A stretch of DNA of 39,087 nt from Candidatus Cryptobacteroides faecigallinarum (GCA_017695015.1 JADIMD010000029.1:1-39087); one strand, 5' to 3'. Shown: positions 15,857 to 24,672, numbered from the stretch's first letter. Translations and numbers: made by a program. The notes: generated from the letters alone by a model not told the origin.

Positions 15857-16468
15857 ATGCACATAGGAATAGCAGGAAATATCGGGTGCGGAAAGACCAC
15901 TCTTACGAGAATGCTCTCAGAATACTACGGATGGACTCCGAGATACGAGTCCGTGACATTCAACCCGTATCTTGAAGACTATTACAAGGATATACACAGA
16001 TGGTCATTCAACCTGGAGGTCTACTTCCTGACCCGGAGGTTCAAGGATGTGCTTGAGATAGCCAATTCAGACAAGGTCATCATCCAGGACAGGACCATAT
16101 TCGAAGGCGTCCATATCTTCGTGGCCAACAACAGGGCGATGGGGAACCTGTCCGAAAGGGACTTCAACACCTACATGGACCTTTTCCGCCTGATGATGTC
16201 CATGGTCAAGGCCCCGGACCTGCTCATATATCTGAAATCTTCCATTCCACATCTCGTAAGTCAGATAGCACGGCGCGGACGGGAATACGAGAAAGGGATA
16301 AGCATAGAATATCTCACCGGGCTCAACGAAAGATACGAGAAATGGATATCCGAATACCAGGGCAAAGTGCTCACAATAGAGGCTGACGAGCTCGACTTCC
16401 AGAACCGCCCGGAAGATTTTGCATCCATCACAGACAAGGTGGACGCCCAGCTTTACGGGCTGTTTTGA
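15857..16468 (+). CDS. Deoxynucleoside kinase (deoxyadenosine/deoxyguanosine kinase type)
   Basis: A protein of 203 residues; ATG 15857 is chosen because MHIGIAGNIGCGKTTLTRML puts the P-loop (GNIGCGKT) at its normal place, and the upstream frame extension is meaningless. Further marks are WSFNLEVYFLTRRFKD (the dNK substrate-helix region), IIQDRTIFEGVHIFVANN (equivalent to the DRS motif and the following Glu/Phe region), a lid arginine cluster ARRGREYEKGIS, and ERYEKWI near the end. Family members phosphorylate deoxynucleosides in salvage of dNTP precursors; which base is preferred cannot be read off. It is a single-gene unit converging on ppx. Confidence 0.92.
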   Translation: MHIGIAGNIGCGKTTLTRMLSEYYGWTPRYESVTFNPYLEDYYKDIHRWSFNLEVYFLTRRFKDVLEIANSDKVIIQDRTIFEGVHIFVANNRAMGNLSERDFNTYMDLFRLMMSMVKAPDLLIYLKSSIPHLVSQIARRGREYEKGISIEYLTGLNERYEKWISEYQGKVLTIEADELDFQNRPEDFASITDKVDAQLYGLF

Positions 16469-16501
16469 GAATCAAGACATTACGACCTCAGCCATCTTCA
16501 G

Positions 16502-16515
16502 GACGGCATGCCGTC
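16502..16515. repeat. Perfect 14-base palindrome between the convergent kinase and ppx genes
   Basis: GACGGCATGCCGTC is fully self-complementary and touches the stop codon of ppx, in the 45-base gap between convergent genes. It could be the core of a weak bidirectional terminator, but it has no loop and no T-tract of note, so it may be incidental. Confidence 0.35.
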
Positions 16516-17449
16516 AGTGTAAAATTCCGGAATGATGTCTGGTATAGAGCCAGTCGATGATACCGTCTGCAAGTCCTATGACAGGGACATAGATGTAGGT
16601 CGCACCCGTTATGTCTGCAATGGTGAGGAATATCTGTCCTGCCGGAATGATGACATCTGCCCTGTCCGGTTTAAGCCCGTATTCCTCCATCCTCTGCTCC
16701 ACTGTCAAAGCATTGAGTTTCTGGAATATTTCCCTCAACGCCTCCACACTCATCCTGTTCTGTCTGTTGTCCCTGCGCGATACGAGACGGTAATATTTGT
16801 TGATGTTTCCTCCTGAACCGATTATCTGTATCCCGGGATAAGAAAGGGCCAGATCTGCCATATCCTTGCGCAGCCTGTCCCATTCGGACTCAGCCACAGC
16901 CCCATTCAGGGACCTGACCGTACCTATATTATATGACCTCGAACAGATAAGGCCTCCGTCAGACAGCAGGTTTATTTCCGTACTTCCTCCTCCGACATCC
17001 ACGAACATGAAGTTGCCGCGCCTCCCTTTCATGGTCTCGATATGATTGCTATAGACCATCTTGGCCTCTTCCTGACCGTCTATTATCTCGATTTTTATGC
17101 CTGTCTCCTTAAAGACATTCCGGATAATGGACTGCCCGTTCTCGGCATCGCGCATCGCTGAAGTTGCACATGCCCTGTAATCATCGACTCCATAGATCTT
17201 CATCAGCTGCTTGTAACATTTCATCAGCCTGACCATGTCCTTTTCTTTCTTTGGGGAAATCTTCCCCTGGGCAAAGACATCGAACCCGAGCCTGAGAGGC
17301 ACTCTGAGGAGAAGGGATTTGCTGAACATCGGTCTTGTATCGCTCTCAAGCTGCTTGATGAGCAACCTGACTGCATTGGAGCCTATATCGATAGCCGCAT
17401 AGGTCTCTGCATCTTTTCTGATTTCGTCTATTTCTGCCATATCGGTCAT
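16514..17449 (-). CDS. ppx: Exopolyphosphatase / Ppx-GppA family phosphatase
   Basis: A protein of 311 residues containing only the two-domain ASKHA core. The phosphate loops are AAIDIGSNAVRLLI near residue 18 and FVDVGGGSTEINLL near residue 150. ATSAMRDAENG and IIDGQEEAKMVYSNH are the family's conserved central motifs, the latter carrying the expected glutamates. It lacks the C-terminal HD-like extension of E. coli Ppx and GppA, as do many bacterial short forms. Members hydrolyse terminal phosphate from polyphosphate or pppGpp. Its ATG shares one base with the ppk1 stop codon (TAATG), so the polyphosphate-degrading and -making enzymes are translationally coupled, which favours the polyphosphate role. 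Confidence 0.93.
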   Translation of the reverse strand: MTDMAEIDEIRKDAETYAAIDIGSNAVRLLIKQLESDTRPMFSKSLLLRVPLRLGFDVFAQGKISPKKEKDMVRLMKCYKQLMKIYGVDDYRACATSAMRDAENGQSIIRNVFKETGIKIEIIDGQEEAKMVYSNHIETMKGRRGNFMFVDVGGGSTEINLLSDGGLICSRSYNIGTVRSLNGAVAESEWDRLRKDMADLALSYPGIQIIGSGGNINKYYRLVSRRDNRQNRMSVEALREIFQKLNALTVEQRMEEYGLKPDRADVIIPAGQIFLTIADITGATYIYVPVIGLADGIIDWLYTRHHSGILH

Positions 17450-19584
17450 TATTTAGCATTATCTTCAGATGCAGGTTCGCACGACCTGTAATATGCATAC
17501 AGGGCTTCCTGCGAGCCTGAAGAAAGAGGATTGTCAGGAGAAGCGAATTCCAGCGAGCCATGTCCGTCCACGACCCTCGCCTGCCTGGCATCCCTCAATC
17601 CGTAATCCACGATCCTGATCATTTCCTGCTTCACAGTCGGGTCATATACAGGAGCTATAACCTCAATCCTGTTGTCAAGATTGCGAGGCATCCAGTCTGC
17701 CGAGCCTATGAATACCTTTTCCTGTCCGCCTGCAGCAAACACGAAGATCCTGGAATGCTCCAGATATCTGTCGATAATGCCTGCAACATGCATAGGTACC
17801 CCTTCAGGCAGATCCGCTGTGACAAGAGAGCAGTTGCCCCGGACAAGCAGGTCCACCTTCACTCCCGAGCAAGCCGCCTCGTACAGCTTGCTGACTATGT
17901 CAGGATGCGTAATATGGTTGATCTTGACTTTGATATACGCCGGACGGCCATTCTTGTGGTTCTTTATTTCATTGTTTATCAGCGAAATGAACTTCTTTTT
18001 CATCTCATTCGGAGACACAAGGAGCTCCTTGAACTGGACAGGGATATACGGTTTCTCTATGAAATCGAACAATGTATCCACATCGGCAGTAATTCTCCTG
18101 GAAGCAGTCATCAGAATGCAGTCGGTGTATGTTGCAGCATTGCCCTCATGGAAATTTCCCGTGCTCACGCATGCTATGTCCGACCCGCTCTTCATCCCTA
18201 TATGCACCACCTTGGAATGGACCTTGAGCCCTTCTACTCCGAAAATCACCTTTATACCGGCATCCTGCATCTTCTGGGCCCATTTCATATTGGATTCCTC
18301 GTCAAACCTTGCCAAAAGCTCGATGACGACAGTGACTTTTTTGCCGTTCCTCGCAGCCCCGATCAATGCATTCACAACCCTCGAATCCTTTGCTAACCTG
18401 TACAGGGTAATCTTCACGCTCCTGACCCTTCTGTCCACGGCCGCCTCATGTAGGAGACGGACAAACGGGGCAAAACTGTGATACGGGACATGCAGGAACC
18501 TGTCCTGCGCCCTTACCCTGTCTATCAGACTTTCGTTACCGTCCAATGAATGCGGTATGATAGGAATATACGGGATGAACTTCAAGTCCTTTCTGCCACA
18601 GTCAGGAAACTTCATGAGATCCTTGTGGTTCTGGTACCTTCCTCCATGCAATACTGTGTCCTTCCTGTCGAGGTCAAGCTTGCCCATCACCCTCCGGAGA
18701 AGATCTGACGGCATGGAGCTGTCATACACAAACCTCAGCGGCTCCCCTTTCCGCCTGTTTTTAAGACCTTTGGCTATCTTCTGGAGCAGGCCGTTGTGCT
18801 TGTCCTCGTCGATATCCATCTCTGCATCACGGGTAAACTTGAATGCATACGCCTCTGTGGACACATAACCCATCCCCTCGAAGATTTCAGAAAGAGAACA
18901 CCTGACCACATCATCCAGATACATTATATAGCATTTCCCGTCCTTGTCCGGAAGTCTGATGAACCTGCCGCACGACTGCACCGGAAGATCGAAATAAGCA
19001 TAGTCATACACCGTTCTCCTCTCTCCGTCGACTATCCTGTTGGAAAGCCTCCCTGCCTTGACCGCAAGATAGATGTCCTCATCGGTCTCATAATCGAGAT
19101 GTTTCACGGCAGAAAACCATACAGGAACTATATGCCCTTCGAGCTTGTCATGGAAAAACTTCCTGATGAATTTCAGCTGGTCTGCATCTGCATCCTTATC
19201 GGTAATCAGGCATATATTATTGTCCGACAACTCCTTATACACAGACTCCACAGCCATTTCATATTCTTTGGAATAGGTGGAATTGAGCCGAGAAATCTCC
19301 TTCGCCGTGCGTTTTGCCAGCTGCGCCTCCTTGGCTACAGACGCCCCTCCGGAATGCGTTGCACCTTGCCTTGCCACCTTGTCGCTCCATTCGATAACCC
19401 TGTTGAGCGAGGCTACTCTCACCCTGAAGAATTCATCCAGATTGTTGGAATATATCCCGAGGAAAGACAGTCTCTCCAGCAGAGGAACTTCCGGTCTCAT
19501 TGCTTCCTGGAGAATCCTTCTGTTGAAATACATCCAGCTGACATCCCTCTGGGTATACGGGAAAGGTGATGATTTTTTGCCCAT
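17449..19584 (-). CDS. ppk1: Polyphosphate kinase 1
   Basis: A protein of 711 residues from MGKKSSPFPYTQRDVSWMYF; an ATG three codons upstream (19593) is equally possible. It makes polyphosphate from ATP reversibly. The N-domain has the PPK1 phrase SFLGIYSNNLDEFFRVRVAS. The two phospholipase-D-like catalytic domains carry GLKVHSKVVHIG, whose His (about residue 456) corresponds to the autophosphorylated His435 of E. coli, STGNFHEGNAATYTD, the second His in DRYLEHSRIFVF (about residue 610, equivalent to His592), and ADWMPRNLDNRIEV. Length and motifs are complete, so it should be active. It is followed without a gap by ppx, and preceded by malY with about 35 bases between. Confidence 0.97.
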   Translation of the reverse strand: MGKKSSPFPYTQRDVSWMYFNRRILQEAMRPEVPLLERLSFLGIYSNNLDEFFRVRVASLNRVIEWSDKVARQGATHSGGASVAKEAQLAKRTAKEISRLNSTYSKEYEMAVESVYKELSDNNICLITDKDADADQLKFIRKFFHDKLEGHIVPVWFSAVKHLDYETDEDIYLAVKAGRLSNRIVDGERRTVYDYAYFDLPVQSCGRFIRLPDKDGKCYIMYLDDVVRCSLSEIFEGMGYVSTEAYAFKFTRDAEMDIDEDKHNGLLQKIAKGLKNRRKGEPLRFVYDSSMPSDLLRRVMGKLDLDRKDTVLHGGRYQNHKDLMKFPDCGRKDLKFIPYIPIIPHSLDGNESLIDRVRAQDRFLHVPYHSFAPFVRLLHEAAVDRRVRSVKITLYRLAKDSRVVNALIGAARNGKKVTVVIELLARFDEESNMKWAQKMQDAGIKVIFGVEGLKVHSKVVHIGMKSGSDIACVSTGNFHEGNAATYTDCILMTASRRITADVDTLFDFIEKPYIPVQFKELLVSPNEMKKKFISLINNEIKNHKNGRPAYIKVKINHITHPDIVSKLYEAACSGVKVDLLVRGNCSLVTADLPEGVPMHVAGIIDRYLEHSRIFVFAAGGQEKVFIGSADWMPRNLDNRIEVIAPVYDPTVKQEMIRIVDYGLRDARQARVVDGHGSLEFASPDNPLSSGSQEALYAYYRSCEPASEDNAK

Positions 19585-19599
19585 GACAGTCATTTTTAA

Positions 19600-19607
19600 C
19601 AAAAATA
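19600..19607 (-). promoter_or_regulatory. Possible -7 element in front of ppk1
   Basis: The minus strand reads TATTTTTG, only 6 bases from the upstream ppk1 ATG (19593). A TTTG occurs 14 bases further upstream (19625-19622), which is closer than usual. This would give a nearly leaderless ppk1-ppx mRNA separate from the fucose genes. The AT-rich context makes a chance match quite possible. Confidence 0.25.
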
Positions 19608-19618
19608 GCAAAACATTG

Positions 19619-20797
19619 TTACAAAGAGGTTTCGGAAATGTTACATAATCCTTTATGAAGTCTCTGTAAGCCGTCTTTCAATACTGTCCTCGGGCAGGCG
19701 ATGTTGATTCTGATGAAGCTGTCCCCCTCCTTGCCGTAATGCGCTCCTGCATTTATCCACAACTTCTGGTCTGCAAGCAGGAAATCCTCTATCTCCTGCG
19801 ACGACTTGCCCAGCACCGAACAGTCCGCCCACACAAGGTAAGTCCCCTCAAGAGGAAGTACCGGATATTCAGGGAGATTTTCCCTGAAAAAAGCCCTCAG
19901 ATACAGATAATTGTCATAGAGGTATGTTTTGAGCTCCTCAAGCCACTCCTCTCCCTCAGTGTATGCAGCCACAAGACCTGCGACCCCGAAAGGATTCACA
20001 TCACACACTTCGTTGATGTTGATTGCCCTGTCAATCCGTTTTCTGATTTCAGGGTCAGCACAGACTATATTCGCAATCTGAAGTCCTGCAGTATTGAATG
20101 CCTTGCTTGGAGACGAGCATGTCGCGGAATGCATCAGGAAATCTTCCGACAGGGAAGCGAATGGTGTATATGCGTGGCCGTTGAAAACGAGCTCGCAATG
20201 TATCTCGTCCGCTATCACGAAAACATTGTTTTTCAGGCAGATTTCCCCTATTCTCCTCAATTCTTCCCTTGTCCATACCCTTCCTGCAGGATTATGGGGA
20301 TTGCAGAGTATCATCAGAGTTGCCTTGGGATCTGCCGCCTTGGCTTCGAGATCATCGAAATCAATCCCGTAAGTGACATTACTGTATGTCAGTGGGCTGG
20401 AACATATTTCACATCCGTTGTTCCTGATAGAAGAAAAGAAACAGTTGTAGACTGGTGTCTGGACTATCACTTTGTCACCCGGGACCGTCATCGCCTTAAT
20501 GATGGCTGAAATCGCCGGCACCACCCCTGGCACATACAATATCCAGTCTTTTTCGATGTTGAAGCCATGCCTGCGGCCAAACCACCCGATCACCGCGTCG
20601 TAATATGCATCAGGGACATGAGTGTATCCGAACACTCCTTCCTGTGCCCTCCTCGTGACTGCTTCGGTAATGGCAGGAGCTGTACGGAAATCCATGTCTG
20701 CCACCCACATCGGCAGAACGCCATCTGTATCGATCCCGTCCCATTTCAACGAGTTCGAGCCTCTGCGCGGAACTATTTCATCGAAATTGTACTTCAT
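19619..20797 (-). CDS. MalY/PatB-type PLP-dependent C-S lyase/aminotransferase
   Basis: A protein of 392 residues from MKYNFDEIVPRRGSNSLKWD, a typical opening of the MalY/PatB family; the 24 codons upstream in the same frame overlap the fcl gene and are not used. It has the class I/II aminotransferase fold: WVADMDFRTAPAI, FGYTHVPDAYYDAV, NPHNPAGRVW (about 166-175), ADEIHCELVFNGH with the Asp that holds the PLP nitrogen, and CSSPSKAFNTAGLQ with Lys232 as the Schiff-base lysine. Such enzymes cleave cystathionine or cysteine S-conjugates. Its start is 1 base after the fcl stop, so it belongs to the same transcript, although no biochemical link with fucose synthesis is evident. Confidence 0.93.
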   Translation of the reverse strand: MKYNFDEIVPRRGSNSLKWDGIDTDGVLPMWVADMDFRTAPAITEAVTRRAQEGVFGYTHVPDAYYDAVIGWFGRRHGFNIEKDWILYVPGVVPAISAIIKAMTVPGDKVIVQTPVYNCFFSSIRNNGCEICSSPLTYSNVTYGIDFDDLEAKAADPKATLMILCNPHNPAGRVWTREELRRIGEICLKNNVFVIADEIHCELVFNGHAYTPFASLSEDFLMHSATCSSPSKAFNTAGLQIANIVCADPEIRKRIDRAININEVCDVNPFGVAGLVAAYTEGEEWLEELKTYLYDNYLYLRAFFRENLPEYPVLPLEGTYLVWADCSVLGKSSQEIEDFLLADQKLWINAGAHYGKEGDSFIRINIACPRTVLKDGLQRLHKGLCNISETSL

Positions 20798-20798
20798 A

Positions 20799-21929
20799 CT
20801 ATATGGTATTGTGATTGATGCAGATTCCCTGAAGGTACCAACCGTAGAGACGGTGAATGCCTTCGTCAATCTCTATCTTGTGATGCCACCCGAGATTATG
20901 CAGCTTTGTCACATCGGTCAGCTTGCGCAATGTGCCGTCCGGCTTCGTGCTGTCCCAGCGTATCTCACCTGCAAAACCAGTCTCCTGCCTGATTTTTTCA
21001 GCCAGCTCTCGTATGCTCAATTCTTTGCCGGTGCCGATATTGATATGGCAGTTCCTTATCTCCGCTATGCCGTCGGAATTCTTAGCCGAAGCATCATATG
21101 TATCCTTGAAATCCACATTAAGCAGCACATGCACGGAAGCATCAGCCATCTCCTCGCTCCACAGGAACTCCCTCATCGGCCTTCCTGTGCCCCAGAGGGT
21201 CACTGCATCAGGGGCAATCCCGTAATTCTGAAGCACTGAGAGGATTTCTTCCTCCGAGGAATTGCCGGCCACGACCATATCTCCGCTTCTGACAGGGCGC
21301 AGAGAAATATCCTTCCTCACTGCATCCCAGTCCCCGTCATGCAGGCACTTTGCAAGGTGTATCTTCCTGATCATCGCAGGAAGCACATGGCTGTTTTCGA
21401 GATGGAAGTTGTCGTTCGGCCCATACAGGTTGGTCGGCATGACGGCGATATAATTCGTCCCGTACTGGAGATTGAAGCTTTCGCACATCTTCAGTCCTGC
21501 AATCTTCGCTATGGCATACGGTTCGTTGGTATATTCGAGCGGAGAAGACAGAAGACAATCCTCCTTCATCGGCTGGGCTGCATCCCGAGGATAGATGCAT
21601 GTGGAACCGAGGAAAAGCAGTTTCCTGACCCCGTGCTTCCAGCTCTCGCCTATCACATTCTGCTGAATCTGTAGATTGCGGTAAATGAAATCAGCCCGGT
21701 AACGGAGATTGGCCATAATGCCTCCCACATATGCCGCTGCAAGTACAACAGCATCGGGTCTCTCCCTGTCGAAGAACTCCTTCACTGCCACTGGATCGAG
21801 AAGGTCCAGCTCGGCATGGCTGCGGCCGACAAGATTGTCGTATCCACGGGACTTGAGATTGTCCCATATCGCAGAGCCTACAAGACCCTTATGCCCTGCC
21901 ACATATATTTTTGAATCCTTGTCAAGCAT
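20799..21929 (-). CDS. fcl: GDP-L-fucose synthase
   Basis: A protein of 376 residues, an extended SDR enzyme that epimerises and reduces GDP-4-keto-6-deoxymannose to GDP-L-fucose with NADPH. The nucleotide loop is YVAGHKGLVGSAIW, followed by the family phrase DAVVLAAAYVGGIMANL. LLFLGSTCIYPRDAAQPM carries the catalytic Ser and neighbouring Cys, and EPYAIAKIAGLKMCE contains the Tyr-x3-Lys pair. TNLYGPNDNFHLENSHVLPA is the substrate-binding region. It is longer than the roughly 320-residue E. coli enzyme because of an insertion after SGDMVVAGNSSEEE (about residues 215-270). It lies 10 bases after gmd, the enzyme for the preceding step. Confidence 0.96.
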   Translation of the reverse strand: MLDKDSKIYVAGHKGLVGSAIWDNLKSRGYDNLVGRSHAELDLLDPVAVKEFFDRERPDAVVLAAAYVGGIMANLRYRADFIYRNLQIQQNVIGESWKHGVRKLLFLGSTCIYPRDAAQPMKEDCLLSSPLEYTNEPYAIAKIAGLKMCESFNLQYGTNYIAVMPTNLYGPNDNFHLENSHVLPAMIRKIHLAKCLHDGDWDAVRKDISLRPVRSGDMVVAGNSSEEEILSVLQNYGIAPDAVTLWGTGRPMREFLWSEEMADASVHVLLNVDFKDTYDASAKNSDGIAEIRNCHINIGTGKELSIRELAEKIRQETGFAGEIRWDSTKPDGTLRKLTDVTKLHNLGWHHKIEIDEGIHRLYGWYLQGICINHNTI

Positions 21930-21939
21930 TGCCTTACCG

Positions 21940-23043
21940 CTATTTTACGATACCTTTTTCGAGATACTCTGCCAGATTCATCCTAACATGGTCTCCAGCC
22001 TTCTCCACAGCCACTTTCTGCATGTCGGCATCCACCATTATCTTGACAAGCTGCTCGAAAGTTGTCTTGGACGGATTCCATCCGAGTTCAACCCTGGCCT
22101 TCGCAGGGTCTCCCCAGAGGTTGACCACATCAGTAGGACGATAGAAATCCGGAGACACCTCCACGAGAACTTTCCCCACCAGGTTTTCAGGCCCTGCAAT
22201 GCAGACTCCCTTTTCATCCTCGCCTTCACCCCTGAATTCCAGTTCTATACCGACATACTTGAAGGCGAGATAACAGAATTCCCTGACAGAATGCTGCACA
22301 CCTGTGGCTATCACGAAATCCTCCGGAGTCTCATGCTGGAGAATCAGCCACATGCACTCCACATAATCCTTGGCATAACCCCAGTCACGCAAAGAGGACA
22401 GGTTGCCGAGATACAGTTTTTCCTGCTTTCCATGGACAATGCGGGCAGCGGCAAGGGTAATCTTTCTTGTGACAAAGGTCTCGCCCCTGCGCTCGCTCTC
22501 ATGGTTGAACAGGATGCCTGAGCAACAGAACATGTTGTATGCCTCCCTGTATTCCTTGACAATCCAGTAGCCGTAAAGCTTTGCCACGGCATACGGGCTG
22601 TAGGGATGAAACGGAGTGTTCTCGTTCTGGGGCACTTCCTCCACCTTTCCGTAAAGCTCCGATGTGGATGCCTGATAAATCTTGCAGGTTTCTGCGAGGC
22701 CGCACTGGCGAACTGCCTCCAGGATGCGGAGTACGCCTTTTGCATCCACTTCGGCAGTGTACTCCGGAGAGTCGAAACTGACCTGGACATGGCTCTGGGC
22801 AGCCAGATTGTATATCTCGTCCGGCCGCACCCTGCCTACAGTCTGGATGATACTCAATGAATCGCTGAGATCAGCATAATGAAGATGAAAATGGGGCTTG
22901 CCTTCAAGATGTGCTATCCTTTCTCTGAAATCTACTGAAGACCTGCGTATTGTCCCGTGGACATCATAACCTTTATCCAGAAGGAATTCAGCCAGGAAAG
23001 ACCCGTCCTGTCCGGTGATTCCCGTAATAAGCGCTTTTTTCAT
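21940..23043 (-). CDS. gmd: GDP-mannose 4,6-dehydratase
   Basis: A protein of 367 residues from [20 protein letters not shown]; this ATG is chosen since the family starts just before the NAD(P) loop [12 protein letters not shown]. Other marks are [38 protein letters not shown], the catalytic region [19 protein letters not shown] (Thr/Ser-Ser-Glu) and [13 protein letters not shown] with the Tyr-x3-Lys pair, then [18 protein letters not shown] for GDP-sugar binding. It converts GDP-D-mannose to the 4-keto-6-deoxy sugar used by the next gene product. It is the first gene of a five-gene run (gmd, fcl, malY, ppk1, ppx) and directly follows the yebC terminator. Confidence 0.97.
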   Translation of the reverse strand: MKKALITGITGQDGSFLAEFLLDKGYDVHGTIRRSSVDFRERIAHLEGKPHFHLHYADLSDSLSIIQTVGRVRPDEIYNLAAQSHVQVSFDSPEYTAEVDAKGVLRILEAVRQCGLAETCKIYQASTSELYGKVEEVPQNENTPFHPYSPYAVAKLYGYWIVKEYREAYNMFCCSGILFNHESERRGETFVTRKITLAAARIVHGKQEKLYLGNLSSLRDWGYAKDYVECMWLILQHETPEDFVIATGVQHSVREFCYLAFKYVGIELEFRGEGEDEKGVCIAGPENLVGKVLVEVSPDFYRPTDVVNLWGDPAKARVELGWNPSKTTFEQLVKIMVDADMQKVAVEKAGDHVRMNLAEYLEKGIVK

Positions 23044-23081
23044 ATGATATTCTTTAATGCCCCGATCCACGGGCGTATCTG

Positions 23082-23113
23082 CAAAAATATAAAAAAAGTC
23101 CTGGAAACAAAAC
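23082..23113 (-). promoter_or_regulatory. Candidate gmd promoter inside the yebC terminator
   Basis: On the minus strand TTTG (23111-23108) lies in the terminator loop region and TATTTTTG (23089-23082) lies in its T-tract, with 18 bases between them, matching the Bacteroidota -33/-7 arrangement. RNA would start about 30 bases before the gmd ATG. The same bases therefore seem to end one transcript and start the next. Confidence 0.45.
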
Positions 23114-23127
23114 TGTTTCCAGGACTT
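23085..23127 (-). terminator. Strong intrinsic terminator after yebC
   Basis: On the minus strand AAGTCCTGGAAACA (23127-23114) is followed by a 4-base loop and its exact complement (23109-23096), a 14-base-pair perfect stem. A T-rich run follows immediately (TTTTTTTATATTTTTG, overlapping the A/T end of the stem). It begins 22 bases beyond the yebC stop codon at 23149. Confidence 0.85.
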
Positions 23128-23148
23128 GGATAAGAATTGATTTTCTCT

Positions 23149-23889
23149 TTATTCTTCAGCCGGTTTCAGAGTGGTATACACATTCTGGACATCATCGTCT
23201 TCCTCAAGCCTTTCTATCAGCTTGTCCACTTCCACCCTGTCCTCGGCAGAAAGTTCCTTCAGCTCGACATTCGGGAGCCTTGTGAACTCTCCGGACACCA
23301 TCTCATATCCGTTGTCCTCGATATATTTCTGAATCTGGTTGAATGCGGTGAATTCTCCATAGATATGGATTTCCTTCTCCTCGTCCTCGTTCTCCACTTC
23401 GAAGACCTCTTCTGCACCGTAATCAATAAGTTCAAGTTCGAGTTCCTCGATATCTACAGGCTTGTCGCTCTTTATGACGAAGGCGCATTTACGGTCGAAC
23501 ATATAGTCCACGCTGCCTGAAGTTCCGAGAGAACCGCCGCTCTTGGTGAAATAAGAACGGACATTGGCCACAGTACGGTTGTTGTTGTCAGTGGCAGCCT
23601 CCACAAGAACTGCAATGCCGTGAGGACCGTATCCCTCGAGAACTATCTCCTTGTAATCGCTCTGGTCCTTGTCGCTGGCACGCTTGATAGCCCTTTCGAT
23701 ATTGTCCTTAGGCATATTCTCGCTCCTTGCGGTCTGGAGAAGCGCCCTGAGACGAGGGTTGCCCGTAACATCAGGACCGCCCTGCTTTACCGCAATGGTT
23801 ATCTCCTTGCCTATCTTTGTGAATGTGCGGGCCATATGCCCCCACCTCTTGAACTTTCTCTCCTTTCTGAATTCGAATGCTCTTCCCAT
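23149..23889 (-). CDS. YebC/PmpR family regulatory protein
   Basis: A protein of 246 residues starting MGRAFEFRKERKFKRWGHMA, the standard opening of this family in Bacteroidota. Motifs include FTKIGKEITIAVKQGG, NPRLRALLQTARSENMPKDNIERAIKRA and the EGYGPHGIAVLVEAATDNNNRTVANVRS block, then GGSLGTSGSVDYMFDRKC. YebC proteins were long called transcription regulators; members are now also linked to easing ribosome stalling at polyproline stretches. It lies 4 bases after the TPR gene in the same transcript, ended by the perfect hairpin downstream. Confidence 0.96.
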   Translation of the reverse strand: MGRAFEFRKERKFKRWGHMARTFTKIGKEITIAVKQGGPDVTGNPRLRALLQTARSENMPKDNIERAIKRASDKDQSDYKEIVLEGYGPHGIAVLVEAATDNNNRTVANVRSYFTKSGGSLGTSGSVDYMFDRKCAFVIKSDKPVDIEELELELIDYGAEEVFEVENEDEEKEIHIYGEFTAFNQIQKYIEDNGYEMVSGEFTRLPNVELKELSAEDRVEVDKLIERLEEDDDVQNVYTTLKPAEE

Positions 23890-23893
23890 ATAT

Positions 23894-24568
23894 CTATTCT
23901 GCTTTAGCTTCTATCCTTGATATATATTTGTCGATATCGTATGCCTCCATAGAATTAGGATAGTCATCCTTGATCTGCTGGTAATACGAAAGCGCCTTTG
24001 CATTATCTCCGAGCTCCTCGCAGGTGACTCCTGCCTTGAGAAGATAGCCGGCAGAGAAAAGGTCGTCGGAAACCTTTGCCGCCTTGACGAAGCATTCCAC
24101 AGCCTGTGCATAGTCGGCAAGTCCCACATATGCATCACCGAGGCATGAAAGGGCGCGTCCTGCAAGAATCCTGTCCTTGCCGTTGTATTTCTTGAGATAT
24201 GACACAGCCGACTCGTAATTGCCAAGCTGAAGCTCGCAGACTCCTGCATAGAAATATACAGACTTGCCGCCCTTTGCACCATACTCATCGATTATCTGCG
24301 CAAAACCGAGCACATTGCCGTCCCCGTTGAGGGCAAGCTCATATTCCATATTCCTGAAATTCATCTCTGCAGGGAACATCTGTTCCTGCGCCTCCTCTCT
24401 CTGAGGCTCATATGCGAACTTGTGCCACAGGAAGAAGCCAAGGGCGAGCAGTATGATGACCACAACGCTAACTACCAGAGGCTTCGAATTTTCCTTGAAA
24501 AACAACTCCGTCTTGGAGACTGCCTCGGCTACCGCTTCGGCATTAGGATTTTTTGTTTCTTTTGACAT
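23894..24568 (-). CDS. Membrane-anchored TPR-repeat protein
   Basis: A protein of 224 residues. A cytoplasmic N-terminus (MSKETKNPNAEAVAEAVSKTE) precedes one membrane segment (PLVVSVVVIILLALGFFLWH, about residues 29-48). The rest is helical with at least three TPR units: VYFYAGVCELQLGNYESAVS, ALSCLGDAYVGLADYAQAVE and YLLKAGVTCEELGDNAKALS. The layout resembles the YfgM/Tol-Pal-associated and similar periplasm-facing TPR proteins, but no partner is visible. It is transcribed divergently from recF, and leads into yebC with a 4-base gap. Confidence 0.85.
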   Translation of the reverse strand: MSKETKNPNAEAVAEAVSKTELFFKENSKPLVVSVVVIILLALGFFLWHKFAYEPQREEAQEQMFPAEMNFRNMEYELALNGDGNVLGFAQIIDEYGAKGGKSVYFYAGVCELQLGNYESAVSYLKKYNGKDRILAGRALSCLGDAYVGLADYAQAVECFVKAAKVSDDLFSAGYLLKAGVTCEELGDNAKALSYYQQIKDDYPNSMEAYDIDKYISRIEAKAE

Positions 24569-24606
24569 ATTGCTGTTATTTTTATTTTCCCTAATGAAAC
24601 AGGGCG

Positions 24607-24638
24607 CAAATTTATAAAAATTTGATAAATCCTACAAT
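24607..24638 (-). promoter_or_regulatory. Promoter of the TPR-yebC transcript
   Basis: On the minus strand ATTG (24638-24635) and TAAATTTG (24614-24607) are separated by 20 bases, fitting the -33/-7 pattern. The leader would be about 30-35 bases. It interleaves with the recF promoter on the other strand. Confidence 0.5.
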
Positions 24639-24654
24639 TATTTCAGTATCTTTG
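24621..24654 (+). promoter_or_regulatory. Promoter of recF
   Basis: TTTG (24621-24624) and TATCTTTG (24647-24654) are 22 bases apart, a good Bacteroidota -33/-7 pair. RNA would begin near 24659, about 14 bases before the ATG at 24673. Confidence 0.6.
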
Positions 24655-24672
24655 CACAGATATAGACAGAGC

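Noticed and set aside
16502..16515. Intrinsic terminator for ppx and the kinase
   Set aside because: The palindrome has no loop and no following T-tract, so it is listed only as a repeat.
19619..23043. A larger surface-polysaccharide cluster around gmd and fcl
   Set aside because: No glycosyltransferase, flippase or polymerase gene is present; only nucleotide-sugar genes occur.
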